64,000 nt of DNA from Flavisolibacter tropicus (GCF_001644645.1 NZ_CP011390.1:1426001-1490000); one strand, 5' to 3'. Positions 18,901-28,444 are shown, counted from the stretch's first letter. Program-made: numbers and translations. The notes: generated by a model not told the origin, from the letters alone.

Positions 18901-21900
18901 AAGCCAGTTGCACTACCAGTTGTTTGTACATCTGTGTAATAGTACATATATGGCGTAGCTGATGTTAAGCCCGGAGGTGTAACTCCAGAATAACGGCGCA
19001 TTTTCACTTCCGTTGGCACGGTGGTACCCCATGAGATCGTAGATACAGTATCCGTACCCATCATAAAGGTTTGCATACCACCAGCCACTGGTGTAGCCGG
19101 AATAGCGGTTAACACCGGAGGTACAGATGTAGGTACAAACTCATAGGCACCTAAATCGGGCACACCGGCTGTTAGCGTTGTTGGCCTTGGCGCATTATTG
19201 AAATCATAATCGTTACCCGCAATCTGCACACCACGACCATGCATAGCCCACACTGCTGAATCAGCTATATTAGGCTGCAGGTCTACCTCACTCATAAAGG
19301 CTGGCTTGTAGGCAATGGAATTCAGATCCCACATACTTGCATTTCTCCATCCGCGGAGGCTAGAATAGAACCCTGTAGGTGTTTGTATTATTGAAGACCC
19401 GCTTGAATACAACATGTTGTAATCACTGGCGGTAAAAGATTGATTAAATGTATAGAAGGCTATTCCTCCGCCATTGTGCGCAAAGATGTTGTTGCGGATA
19501 TCTACCGTGTTATTGGCATGATAGAAATATGCTGCATAATTATGACGGGTAGAAGCAGAAGCGCTATAAATAGAATTGTTATAGTATTTCGTGCTATCGT
19601 CATTAAAGCTATATAAAGCGTAAGAGCTATCAGCTGTGGTTGCCGTTGTTTTAATACTCACCACGTTGTTGACGGTATTGCTGTTGGTTGTGTAATAGTT
19701 ACTCAAACCATAAACCTTACCGGTGATGTTGTTGGTAGCCAGTACGGTATTTCCCGCCACCTTACCACGCTCCGCATTCGTACCATCGCTGTAAAACATG
19801 TAAATACCTTTTATAGTATCCTTAGCATTACTAAAGGTTACCTTATTGCCAATAACCTGGTAAGCCGAATCAGCAAATCCAGCATAAACTCCATATGAAA
19901 TAGAATTCAATGGAGCAGCCTGATTGACGGTATTATTACTAATACGAATACGGCTGGTATAGGATGTATGAATACCGTGATGATAGGCACCATTTATGGT
20001 ATTGCTATCAATGACATTCAAGGAAGTTAAATTGGTTTCTGATGTACCACGGAAGTAAATACCGTTGGAACCATTGGTGATGGTATTCTTTTTAATGACA
20101 TTATTTCCTCCCTTTAAATTATTGGCATAAATACCTACTACGTTTTGCGTTGTCGTTGCAGTTACCGGAGCACTAATCGCTGTGGTATTAATTCTCAGGT
20201 TTACCAAACTGTCGTAAGAGGTTGTATTAGCCATATCAATTACACGCCCGTTGGTAGCGTTCAGAGCGGCAATAGTCATGTCCTTATAAGTAATATAGCT
20301 GGCACTATCCAATTGCAGCACATAGTTTTTGGTAGCACTAGTAGCATTAAAATTCAATGTTACAGAAGCTGGATCGCCATTCGCACTTTGGAAAGTAACG
20401 CGGCTGTTTGCACCAGCACCAGGTACTTTGTGCATACGTACTTGTTCTGTGTATATACCAGGGGCCACATTAAACGTTACACGACCTTCAATACCGCATT
20501 CCATAGCTAAAACTGCATCTTTAAATGACACGTAGTTTTTAGGAGCTGCTCCCAATGCCGGATTTATGGTGTAGTCATCCGCCGCCATCAAGCCCGAGTT
20601 CAACGATATCGATACCGGTAATGTACGCACTGTGTTACCGCTACAAGTTACCGCTACGCGTATGTCCATAGAAGCACTGGCTTCAATTACTGTATCAGGG
20701 AAAAGCTTCGGCGCGCCCAAGGGCAAATAAGGTCCACCGGCCTTTGAGTACTCCCACTGGAAGGAAATGCCACTACCGAACGTATTTCCGCTTAAGCTTA
20801 ATACTATAGGTGTACCCATACAAATACCTGATGAAGGTGTAGCTGTAACGCTACCTGCGGTAGGAGGCGTGGTACATGCCGGCACTGCTATTTCATACGC
20901 ACCTACATCTGGCGTTGTGGCAAGACGAGCGTTTCCTTCAATATCGTCTGCGATAATGACACCCGTTCCCCTATTATCGAAATTCGGAGAGGTAGGCTTC
21001 AGGTTGCCGGTAGCCGGGCTAGTATAAACCGGATCAATATTACTTGAGTTCAGGTCTTTACCTGTATTGGATCTCCAGGTAGCCAGGCTAGTACGGTTGG
21101 CACTTAGGAAACCTATATATGACGAAGCCACAGGTGCCAGGTTAAAGTTGTTATAATCGGAAGTAAATCGAGTGGTAGGTGTAAAGAAGTACAGACCATA
21201 TTTATTTCCTGTACCGCCACGCATGATGGTGAAAATATTGTTTTTCAGATTAATGCCTTCAGCATCTGTAGTCTGGTAGAAACCATACGTAGGATTCGTT
21301 GAAGTATTAGCTGTATTATCTAATGAAATGGTATTATGATAATAGGCAACGTTATCTGACCCAGCATTATAAATACCATACATTTCCCCTTGTCCATTGG
21401 TGTTATAGATCAGGTTATTGCTAACCAGGTGCGGCCGGTCAATGGCTGCATCTGTACCGGTAAAGTAAATACCATAAAACTTAGCTGTGCTAGATGACAA
21501 TTGATCAAAAGAATTATGGATCCGGTTTTTAGAGATACGCATTCCATCACTTACACCTGTTGCGTAAATAGCATAAACATCTGTTGCTGTAGAAGTGTTA
21601 CGCAATGGACGATAAAGTTCATTACCCTCTACCAGTGTATTAGTGGTGTTACCCAAATAAATACCATAAACATGGTAATCTTTTACCTTATTATTTATAA
21701 CGCGGTTATCAGTAATCAAAGCGTTGGTATTACCAACTACAGTAATACCCCACTGACCACCATTGACAGTATTACCTTCAAACGTATTATTATCACACAT
21801 TGAATTTCCAGCAATACCTCCACTTGTATTAGACGCATTAATTATAATACCGGCGTAGGAAGTTGTTGTGCCACTAATATTCGCATTGACTGTACACCTT

Positions 21901-24900
21901 CTGATCCAATTGTAATCTGCGTTGTTCATCAAATGCACACCAAATTTGAATGCATCGATTGTCAGGCTATCAAAGGTGACATAATCCGCTCCATTCAACT
22001 TAATGACTGCCAGCTCTGTAGTGGAATTAGAATTAAACGTAAGGGTGTTACCATTACCATTGAATGTAACGGTGTTAGTGGCCGAAGTACCACGGATTGA
22101 GTCCAGGATCACCTGCTCGAAATATGGCCCACTACCGCTTACAACATCAAAGACAACAGGCCCGGCGATACCACAGCCCATGGCATTTTTGGCTGCATTG
22201 AAGCTAACAAAGTTGGTAGCAGAAGCAGGGGCATTTTTATTGATCGTATACGTACCACTAGACAGTGGTTGTGTTACAGTAATCAATATAGGTTCGGAAA
22301 CACTGGTAAGTCCGCTACACGTTGAAGTCAGTCGGTAGTATAAGTTAATAGATGGCGCCAAAATAGCTGTATCCGGATTTGAAAGGGCATAGCCCAGATT
22401 GCTGAATGGCCCTGCAGCAGTAGTGGCATATTGCCACTGGAAAACCTGGCCTACACCAAAGGAGTTACCTGTAGCTGTTAACATCACAGGCGTTTCGCTA
22501 CAAACCGGGGTTTCGCTTACGGCAATAGAGCCAACAATTGGCGGTGTCACACAAGCTGGTGCTGTAAACTCAAGAGCACCCAAATCAGGACTAGTAACAT
22601 TGCGCACTACACCATCAAAATCGGTAGTGATGCCTGTAGGAGTACCTCTATTGTCAATAGAAGCATTTTTAGGTTTCAGATCACCGTTAGCCAGATCCGT
22701 AAAGAATGGATTGCTGGAAACGGAGTGGGCATCCTGACCGGTTGCGCCGCTCCAGCTGGCCAATGTTAATCGCGCTGCATTCCAGAAACCTATATTATTT
22801 ACTCCGTTAGTGGAAGAAATGTAAAAGTCGTTATTATCGGACAGCAACAAGTTAGTACCCGCATTCATATACACCGCCGCCTTGGAGCTGGAACCATCGC
22901 GGGTAATGTTTATGATATTGTTTTTCAACTCAACACCATTCACATTATTGCCTTTTTGGTAATAGCCGTAGGATTCTTGAGTTGTTGTACTGCTAACAGG
23001 TTTTCCATCTATGGATAGCGTGTTGTGATGGAACCAAACGTTGGATGAACCGTTGTTATAAAATCCATAAACATTAGAGCTACCGGTGAGATTATAGATC
23101 TTATTGTTGCTCACCATGTTTTCGAAAGTAGAAAGAGAAGCAACGCTATTAAAATAAATACCGTAAAAGGCAAAAGTGGCGGCAGGATACGCTCCAAACG
23201 GATTTGTTATAATATTCCTTGTAACGTTGGCCTTGGTGCTTAGATTGGTAAAATAAATTCCATAGAAGTCTTTATCCAGCACTCTTTCAGGACGCGAAAT
23301 GGTATTACCTTCTACAAGTGTATTAAATGAATAAGCTACATAGATACCATAGTTAAAAAAGTCCTTGACGGTATTATTAATGATCTTATTACTACCTAGT
23401 GCGTCCGTAGCGCTTCCCACCAGGATCACACCATAATGCCCTCCATTAACTGTATTTCCGCTAATGGTGTTGTTATCGCATTTTGCAGGCCCTGCATCTG
23501 TAGGGAAGCTTGCTGCATTACTCACCACAATACCGGCAAGGCTAATGTTTTGCGTAGTAGCAGACTGGTCGATATTGACCGTACAATTATTAATTGTATT
23601 GTTATCAGCGTCGTTTAATAAATGAACGCCATATGCATTTTGTGTGCCCTTAGCTGTTATAATAAGGTCATTGAAGGTGATATAATCTGCCCCATTCAAC
23701 TTAATTACAGCTGGATTAGTGCTGCTCGTTGAATAGGAAAGCGTATTACCATAACCATTAAAAGTAATATTGTTGACCGCTGAAGCACCCGTTATTGGTT
23801 GTATGGTCAGCTGTTCGTCGTATGGCCCGCTACCAGCCACTACGTTAAACGTTACCGGGCCACCGATACCACACTTCAAGGCATTATAGGCGTCATTGAA
23901 TGACTGGAAGTTCGATGCACTTTTTGGCGCCAATTTATTAATGGTAAATGTCCCTGTAATGGTAGCTGAATTGCTAACTTTCACACCTGCAGAAGGAGCC
24001 GAACTACCACCATTTGAACAGATTACCTTTACACGATAATATGTAGTAGCAGACTGTGTAGTAGTAAGCGTTGAAGCAGTAGCATTATTAATATCATTCC
24101 AATTGATACTATCTGCAGACGATTGCCATTGGTAAGTGATACCAAGCGCTTCTGTAGCACCGGTAACGCTTAATGTAAATGTCTCAGTACATACAAACGC
24201 TAAAGAAGAAACGGCAGTACCTCCTACTGGTGTACCCGTACAATCCGGGAAATCAATTACATTGATATTATCTAATCCAATATCTGAAACTGATGCATCT
24301 GATACGCCCTCAAAACGCAAGACAGTAGCAGCTGACGTAGCGTTGAAATACAAGGTTTTTGTTCTCCACACAGCAGAAGCCCGTGCACTATCCAGCCTGG
24401 TATAAGTAGCCCCGTTATCGGTAGACAATGATATCACCAAGCTATCGTTACCAGCTGCATTGATGTAATCGAACATCAGTCTTTTCCTGGCGACCACGGT
24501 ATTGGCATTTAGATAAAGATCCAATTTACCCTTGGTGCCATTTGTTGAATTAGCAGAATGGAAACGAGCGGAATAAACCCCAGCCGAAGCAGCTGGTGTA
24601 TATGAACCATTACCAGATGTCCATTTAGCGGAGCTAATATCATCAGACCTGCGCCAAGCGTTATTACCAGTAGCAGGGCTGTTACGCCAGTAGCTATTTG
24701 GCACATCACTCACATCGCAAATACTTCCCCATGCAGCTTCAAAGCTCTCGCTATAAGGTAGCGAAGCATAAGTTGGGGTAGCAAAATTGACCATTACCGA
24801 ATTGGTATAAGTTGTATTGCCCGAACAAATAATTGCTCTTCTGAAATAGGTAGTACTGTTGATACCGCTGGAAGTATAATCTTTGATTGTAGCAGCAGGA

Positions 24901-27353
24901 ATATCTGTCCAGTTACTATTATCCGTAGAACTTTGCCACTGGTAAGTGATACCTGTACCGGTAGTCGCACCCGTTACAGTGAAAGTAAAGGAAGTGCTGC
25001 TATTACACACACTAGAGAGTGAGGATACTGCTACACCTGGAACAGGCGGCGTAATACAGGCGCCTATTGTAAACTCCATAGCACCAGCATCGGGTGTAGT
25101 TAATGAGCGAGATCTATCATCAATATCTTTATCAATATTTACATAGTCGCCAAGATTATCAATAGAAAGATCAGTAGGTGTATAGTTTCCAGCACTTGCA
25201 TTTGCAAACAGCGGATCCACGTTTTTGCTTAGAAGATCATACCCTTTTGAGTTCCAGTTGGCCAAGGACACCTGGTTTCCAGAATAGAATCCTATACCAT
25301 TTGTACCCGCAGGTGAGTTTATATATAAAATGTTATTATTAGAAGTGATCGTCGAGGTAGTTGTATTAAAATAAAGACAGTTCTTGGCTCCGCTTCCGCC
25401 CCTGGTAATATAGAATATATTGTTCTTCAAGTCGATACCAGTTGCTGCAATTGTCTGGTAAAAACCACAGGTGGCGCCGGCTGTAGCAGCTGCATTATCC
25501 AGCACTACCGTATTGTGATAATACTGCGCATAGTCTGAGCTGTTATTATACAACGCATATATAATTCCTGAACCACTGTTAAACTTATAGATCAGGTTAT
25601 TGGATATCTTGTTTTCTGAACCGCTTGTAGCATCACAGGCATTTGCATAAATGCCATAGGCATTTTTTGCTTGTGTTGTAGCATCGGAAATTGTATGCGT
25701 GTCGTGGATGCGATTGGCATTTACTATACATTTTTTATTTCCTGCAGCTAATTGAATACCTGTGAAAATGTCACCATCCACCCTGTTTCCACGACTGATG
25801 TCATTAAATGAAACCACTGCACCATTGTTGTTGGACAGATCAATACCATTAGCATAGAAATATTTGATGGTATTGCGTGTAATAGTATTGCTTACTGCGT
25901 TCAAGCTACCTGCTGCGCCATAGATAATAACCCCTTGAAAAGCACCGGTAATTGTATTATTACTGATGATATTGTTGCTAGCGCTTCCTGTAGCTGTTAC
26001 AGAAGTATTGGAATTAGAAACTACAATACCGGCACTGTTATTTTGAGTTGTATTGGTAACAGCCGAAATATCGATGTTACAATTGGTAATGTTATTATTA
26101 TCGGCACCATTGGCTAAATGGATACCCCAGCCAAAGCTTGAACCAGCCTTGGCTTTTATAGTAAAGTTGTTGATGGTCACATAATCGGCTCCATCTAAAC
26201 GGATAAGATACGGTGTAGCACTGAGTGGTAAAGCCTGGATGGTGGCGCCGTTCCCATTAAAAGTTATGGTATTTGCAATCGATGCCCCATTGATAGCGGG
26301 AATGATCACCTGCTCATTATAGGGTCCGCTGCCGGATTGAACATTGAATACTACAGGTCCGTTTATACCGCACTTCAGTGAGTTAATGGCATCTGTAATT
26401 GTCTGGAAATTGCTTCCGCCTGTTGGTAAGGCTGCATTAATAGTAAAGGTTCCTGAAATAGCCCCTCCACCAGTTACTCGCACGCTGGCAGAATATCCTG
26501 TAATGCCAGTACAAGTAACAGCTACGCGATAGTATGTAGGTGAAGACTGAGTTGTTGTCAATGCGGGAGAAGCGGAAGATGCACCTAAATTAGTCCAGGT
26601 GGCATTATCCGGTGAGCTTTGCCATTGGTAAGTCTGACCGGTACCAATAGAGCCACCCGTTACATTCAATGTAAAGTTGGTGCCCTCGCAAGCACTTGTT
26701 GCAGAAGCTATAGCCTTTCCTCCTAATGGCGGTGTGGTACAGGCTACCGATGGCTGAAACGCAATACTGCCAATGAAGCCAACTGGCGTTGTGGCAGGCG
26801 CGGCCGAGAAAGCGCCCGCATAGCCTGGACTAAGTGGATTATCCTGCGTATAGATCTCCAGACCGCCTCCTTTATAAACGTTAGGCGTAGAACCAGCCAA
26901 ACCATACGAAGGGCCATTTGCTGGCCCTGAAATAGCGAAACGATAGGTAGTATTGGCAGGTAGAATAATATTTAAACCTGTAAACAGGGGGGTGATACCC
27001 GATGTAGCGGGGGCACTCTTGGTAACATTAGCTACTGACACCCAGCCATTTGCCGTGTTAATTGCTAATGGAGCACCAGTTGTGCTAGATGTATTATACC
27101 ATAATGAGAATGAGCCGGAAATGCTATCCGGAACATAATTACTAACATCGGTAATAACGATGGGCGTAGCATTGGTGTTTCTAACCCCGAAAACAACAAC
27201 ACCGGGTACGGTTGCTGAAGGGGGAGTGATACTTCCAGATGCCGGCACCGGCGAAGTGACCGTCATTTGCGCCTTCAAAAAGGTCACAGACAGGACTGTT
27301 ATTAGAAGAAATAGTACTTTACTTCTAAAGGCAGCCATACAGCTTGTTCTCAT
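15957..27353 (-). CDS. giant T9SS surface protein (3798 aa) with four beta-helix blocks
   Basis: A 3798-residue protein. Signal peptide about 1-28 (SVTFLKAQ; a second Met at codon 6 is also possible). Four parallel-beta-helix blocks start near residues 299, 1138, 1698 and 2261, each opening with a (G/D)xFTIN/YTIN motif and a CGIxGPVxFxV signature, and each preceded by an Ig-like domain (C-TPP ... YQWQ/FQWE). A jelly-roll-like domain (SESFEAAWGS, about 857-1040) is inserted only between blocks one and two. About 2895-3340: a second IgGFc-binding-like domain (GKRFWVGYAN), paralogous to the N-terminus of the downstream gene. Then PKD (about 3461-3540), Ig/FN3-like domains and CHU_C (3712-3798, IPNSFSPNGDGMND). 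Beta-helices may bind or cleave polysaccharide; no catalytic set was identified. An adhesin is the safer guess. Confidence 0.92.
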   Translation of the reverse strand: MRTSCMAAFRSKVLFLLITVLSVTFLKAQMTVTSPVPASGSITPPSATVPGVVVFGVRNTNATPIVITDVSNYVPDSISGSFSLWYNTSSTTGAPLAINTANGWVSVANVTKSAPATSGITPLFTGLNIILPANTTYRFAISGPANGPSYGLAGSTPNVYKGGGLEIYTQDNPLSPGYAGAFSAAPATTPVGFIGSIAFQPSVACTTPPLGGKAIASATSACEGTNFTLNVTGGSIGTGQTYQWQSSPDNATWTNLGASSASPALTTTQSSPTYYRVAVTCTGITGYSASVRVTGGGAISGTFTINAALPTGGSNFQTITDAINSLKCGINGPVVFNVQSGSGPYNEQVIIPAINGASIANTITFNGNGATIQALPLSATPYLIRLDGADYVTINNFTIKAKAGSSFGWGIHLANGADNNNITNCNIDISAVTNTTQNNSAGIVVSNSNTSVTATGSASNNIISNNTITGAFQGVIIYGAAGSLNAVSNTITRNTIKYFYANGIDLSNNNGAVVSFNDISRGNRVDGDIFTGIQLAAGNKKCIVNANRIHDTHTISDATTQAKNAYGIYANACDATSGSENKISNNLIYKFNSGSGIIYALYNNSSDYAQYYHNTVVLDNAAATAGATCGFYQTIAATGIDLKNNIFYITRGGSGAKNCLYFNTTTSTITSNNNILYINSPAGTNGIGFYSGNQVSLANWNSKGYDLLSKNVDPLFANASAGNYTPTDLSIDNLGDYVNIDKDIDDRSRSLTTPDAGAMEFTIGACITPPVPGVAVSSLSSVCNSSTSFTFTVTGATTGTGITYQWQSSTDNSNWTDIPAATIKDYTSSGINSTTYFRRAIICSGNTTYTNSVMVNFATPTYASLPYSESFEAAWGSICDVSDVPNSYWRNSPATGNNAWRRSDDISSAKWTSGNGSYTPAASAGVYSARFHSANSTNGTKGKLDLYLNANTVVARKRLMFDYINAAGNDSLVISLSTDNGATYTRLDSARASAVWRTKTLYFNATSAATVLRFEGVSDASVSDIGLDNINVIDFPDCTGTPVGGTAVSSLAFVCTETFTLSVTGATEALGITYQWQSSADSINWNDINNATASTLTTTQSATTYYRVKVICSNGGSSAPSAGVKVSNSATITGTFTINKLAPKSASNFQSFNDAYNALKCGIGGPVTFNVVAGSGPYDEQLTIQPITGASAVNNITFNGYGNTLSYSTSSTNPAVIKLNGADYITFNDLIITAKGTQNAYGVHLLNDADNNTINNCTVNIDQSATTQNISLAGIVVSNAASFPTDAGPAKCDNNTISGNTVNGGHYGVILVGSATDALGSNKIINNTVKDFFNYGIYVAYSFNTLVEGNTISRPERVLDKDFYGIYFTNLSTKANVTRNIITNPFGAYPAATFAFYGIYFNSVASLSTFENMVSNNKIYNLTGSSNVYGFYNNGSSNVWFHHNTLSIDGKPVSSTTTQESYGYYQKGNNVNGVELKNNIINITRDGSSSKAAVYMNAGTNLLLSDNNDFYISSTNGVNNIGFWNAARLTLASWSGATGQDAHSVSSNPFFTDLANGDLKPKNASIDNRGTPTGITTDFDGVVRNVTSPDLGALEFTAPACVTPPIVGSIAVSETPVCSETPVMLTATGNSFGVGQVFQWQYATTAAGPFSNLGYALSNPDTAILAPSINLYYRLTSTCSGLTSVSEPILITVTQPLSSGTYTINKNAPASATNFVSFNAAKNAMGCGIAGPVVFDVVSGSGPYFEQVILDSIRGTSATNTVTFNGNGNTLTFNSNSTTELAVIKLNGADYVTFDSLTIDAFKFGVHLMNNADYNWIRRCTVNANISGTTTSYAGIIINASNTSGGIAGNSMCDNNTFEGNTVNGGQWGITVVGNTNALITDNRVINNKVKDYHVYGIYLGNTTNTLVEGNELYRPLRNTSTATDVYAIYATGVSDGMRISKNRIHNSFDQLSSSTAKFYGIYFTGTDAAIDRPHLVSNNLIYNTNGQGEMYGIYNAGSDNVAYYHNTISLDNTANTSTNPTYGFYQTTDAEGINLKNNIFTIMRGGTGNKYGLYFFTPTTRFTSDYNNFNLAPVASSYIGFLSANRTSLATWRSNTGKDLNSSNIDPVYTSPATGNLKPTSPNFDNRGTGVIIADDIEGNARLATTPDVGAYEIAVPACTTPPTAGSVTATPSSGICMGTPIVLSLSGNTFGSGISFQWEYSKAGGPYLPLGAPKLFPDTVIEASASMDIRVAVTCSGNTVRTLPVSISLNSGLMAADDYTINPALGAAPKNYVSFKDAVLAMECGIEGRVTFNVAPGIYTEQVRMHKVPGAGANSRVTFQSANGDPASVTLNFNATSATKNYVLQLDSASYITYKDMTIAALNATNGRVIDMANTTSYDSLVNLRINTTAISAPVTATTTQNVVGIYANNLKGGNNVIKKNTITNGSNGIYFRGTSETNLTSLNVIDSNTINGAYHHGIHTSYTSRIRISNNTVNQAAPLNSISYGVYAGFADSAYQVIGNKVTFSNAKDTIKGIYMFYSDGTNAERGKVAGNTVLATNNITGKVYGLSNYYTTNSNTVNNVVSIKTTATTADSSYALYSFNDDSTKYYNNSIYSASASTRHNYAAYFYHANNTVDIRNNIFAHNGGGIAFYTFNQSFTASDYNMLYSSGSSIIQTPTGFYSSLRGWRNASMWDLNSIAYKPAFMSEVDLQPNIADSAVWAMHGRGVQIAGNDYDFNNAPRPTTLTAGVPDLGAYEFVPTSVPPVLTAIPATPVAGGMQTFMMGTDTVSTISWGTTVPTEVKMRRYSGVTPPGLTSATPYMYYYTDVQTTGSATGFTKKDFFIDPWQGFINHQFQIRMGRTDAIGSWLVGANSTVDTAANAITEEALNQLYRFTGLSDVNAVPPPQVITLQTDSSNTGKRFWVGYANSYDFIDQNAQEMVLYLSTGAEPATVTVKVNGTDWMKTYSIPANTAITSDRMPKTGFYDSRLLIEGKSNRGISIESDVAIVAYAHIYSSKNSGATMLLPVGTYGYEYYSLNARQSYPGATGKPTYSSFFVVADNDSTYIQITPSNQTVGGHPADVPFLVTLNKGEVYQVLGANLNGIDGVDLTGSKIVSVPNASGKCFPIGVFSGSSRTRLGCSTSKGDGGDLLFQQVFPSQAWGTRYLTAPTSIAASPKNFQTSIYRVMVKDPATEVKVNGTTLFGLVNDRYYQFESGTADYIEANKPVMVAQYMASSGGSCPGSSSLVDGDPELFYLSPIEQAVKQTRLYRNNLDAINVNYLTLVIPTNGLNSLTIDGSNTFNHTYPHPNLPGYSVVVKQWGGTSGQSWVQSDSAFTGIVYGEGNQESYGYNLGTLVKNLNVLSSITNTLSTTGATSAYACTNSPFKVTVLVPVKPTSLTWRFSQVPQLNPKTDVTLLSPVAIDSVVVNNKKYYKFTLTQDYTFSKVGTYNIPVSYSHPEIEGCNNTLETMLTVKVVQAPKADFTVNYTNCIGDIANFSGSGGNGVTVTQWNWTFGDGTSAATQNTSKQYGTSDTFNVRLKLVTPDGCVGDTTKKVPVNARPTVDVVKDTLSNCKGSNVTFTIKNPAAAVTYKWYNAATGGNQVGTGTNFTTTVNGTSDYFVEAISTGCASTSRKKVTATQLIDLATPVVTIDSASVNMVRFKWSAVQGATSYDVSTDGGNTWEATTPNSLTHTVSGLMPLQSVTLTVKAKGGCKDMQSLAVTGKAQVDQIYIPNSFSPNGDGMNDVLQVYGYVIKEMQFMVYNQWGEKIYESKDQKRAWDGTQKGKLQPSGVYLYVCRLILNDGTVVNKKGSINLVR

Positions 27354-27655
27354 AGCAAGATTTTATATTGTACAGATCAGTAATTAACCAATAGTTAAAG
27401 CCGTAACTACATCATTCAACACATGCATGATCACATTCCATTTTCCACTTGCAGATAGGGCGGTATATAAAAGCATTAGCAATCCTTAGGTTTGCTAATG
27501 CCAGCATATCATTTTCTTTTTTTGTATAAAGGATAGTATTTCCACATCCACTTCCCTCTCTTCTCTCCTACCCGATTTAAACAATCATTAAACAGGATAA
27601 GACGTCATATGACGCCTATTTAAAAATTAGTGACATGTGTACAACAGGCACAATA
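27354..27655. promoter_or_regulatory. leader and upstream region of the giant operon
   Basis: No gene. On the minus strand it should hold the 5' leader. It contains an inverted repeat with 10-bp perfect arms (gcattagcaa / ttgctaatgc, 27473-27501, 9-nt loop), a 12-bp perfect palindrome cgtcatatgacg (27603-27614), and a weak promoter candidate: on the minus strand TTG, 21 bp, TAATTTTT (plus 27622-27653). If that is the promoter, the palindrome lies at the transcription start and the leader is about 260 nt. Confidence 0.4.
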
Positions 27656-27732
27656 GCAAGCAATCGTTCATTCGTAAATCTGAATGTGCCTGTACATTTA
27701 TTGAATACACACAGAAACAGAAAACGGGGGGA
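27656..27732. repeat. duplicated upstream segment, copy 1
   Basis: It begins with gcaagcaatcgtt (27656-27668) and ends with ggggggat (27726-27733), with a shared middle (gtac...tattgaa...acacacagaaa). The same ordered landmarks occur at 28243-28343. It lies about 300 bp upstream of the 3798-residue gene. Confidence 0.6.
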
Positions 27733-27794
27733 TAGATGTTAAAGAAATTTTAAAGGAGCTAAGAGGTTAAAGAGGGAAAGAGTATGGTTCACAG

Positions 27795-27905
27795 GTTGAA
27801 AAGTTGACAAGGAATAAGGAAGAAAGAAAAGCGAATATTGAACAAGGAACAAGGAATGTTGAATTTTGAACAAGGAATGTTGAATTTTGAATGAGGGAGG
27901 GAATG
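27795..27905. repeat. heptanucleotide-period repeat tract
   Basis: Words ending in gaa recur every 7 bp: ggttgaa, caaggaa, taaggaa, gaaagaa, aagcgaa, tattgaa, then caaggaa, tgttgaa and ttttgaa in turn, repeated. About 15 consecutive units can be followed. No gene is seen in the tract. Confidence 0.8.
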
Positions 27906-27940
27906 TTCAAGGTACAAAGAGGGAATTGAGAGATTAAGGT

Positions 27941-27992
27941 AAAAAGGGCCCCAGGTTGAAACCAAGGGCCGAGCTTATCTGTATTTACTGTT
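27941..27992 (-). terminator. orphan copy of the giant-operon terminator
   Basis: A hairpin (arms ggcccttggt / acctggggcc on the minus strand, one mismatch, 4-nt loop) followed by TTTTT, plus 32 bp (27961-27992) identical to 11264-11295. On the minus strand no gene precedes it; the upstream genes are on the plus strand. It is most easily read as the 3' end of a lost giant paralogue. Confidence 0.75.
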
Positions 27993-28242
27993 TATGAAGA
28001 GACTCTTTTATCTATATATACAGCACACAAGGTTCATACTGGTTTTTCTCTGAAAACCAGATACCTGCAGTGCATCGTTTTAGCTATCACCATTGGATAG
28101 GAAACTGTTGGGATACGGCTTAACCAACCCAGCCTTTTACCTTTAGCCATTACACGCCTTTATAATACCTATTTAATTAATAGAAAGGCTTTGAATGACA
28201 CCTTATTATTAAGTTGAAAGCACCTCTCCAAGAGATGAAAAG
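27993..28242. other. gene-free stretch between duplicated terminator and upstream segment
   Basis: The 250 bp between the orphan terminator and the second upstream copy hold no recognisable gene. A 38-codon minus-strand ORF (28034-28150; starts MAKGKRLGWLS, basic) fits exactly in the gap but has no other support. A small hairpin (ctggtttt / aaaaccag, 28039-28060) lies at its end. Confidence 0.35.
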
Positions 28243-28343
28243 GCAAGCAATCGTTTCACCGTTTGACGTATACAAATGATGGTGTCGGTTAAATACAAAC
28301 GCCAGTGTACTATAAATACAGTGAACACAAGAAATGGGGGGAT
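28243..28343. repeat. duplicated upstream segment, copy 2
   Basis: Carries gcaagcaatcgtt at 28243-28255 and ggggggat at 28336-28343, in the same order and direction as copy 1 (27656-27733), with an AT-rich middle that can be aligned with gaps (gtac...atacagtgaacacaagaaa). It lies about 100 bp before a plus-strand GNAT gene, so it is not placed to serve that gene in the orientation used by copy 1. Confidence 0.55.
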
Positions 28344-28444
28344 TGGGTTAACGAGTTTTTTTTAAAAAACTTTAAATACGGTATCCGTTCAAGTAGTGAC
28401 CAACCAATTATTATTTCAGTTTTTCCATTTTATACATTTGCATT

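Noticed and set aside
27622..27653. Firm promoter call for the giant operon
   Set aside because: The -7 box (TAATTTTT) lacks the final G and the -33 box is only TTG; kept as a weak candidate inside the region entry.
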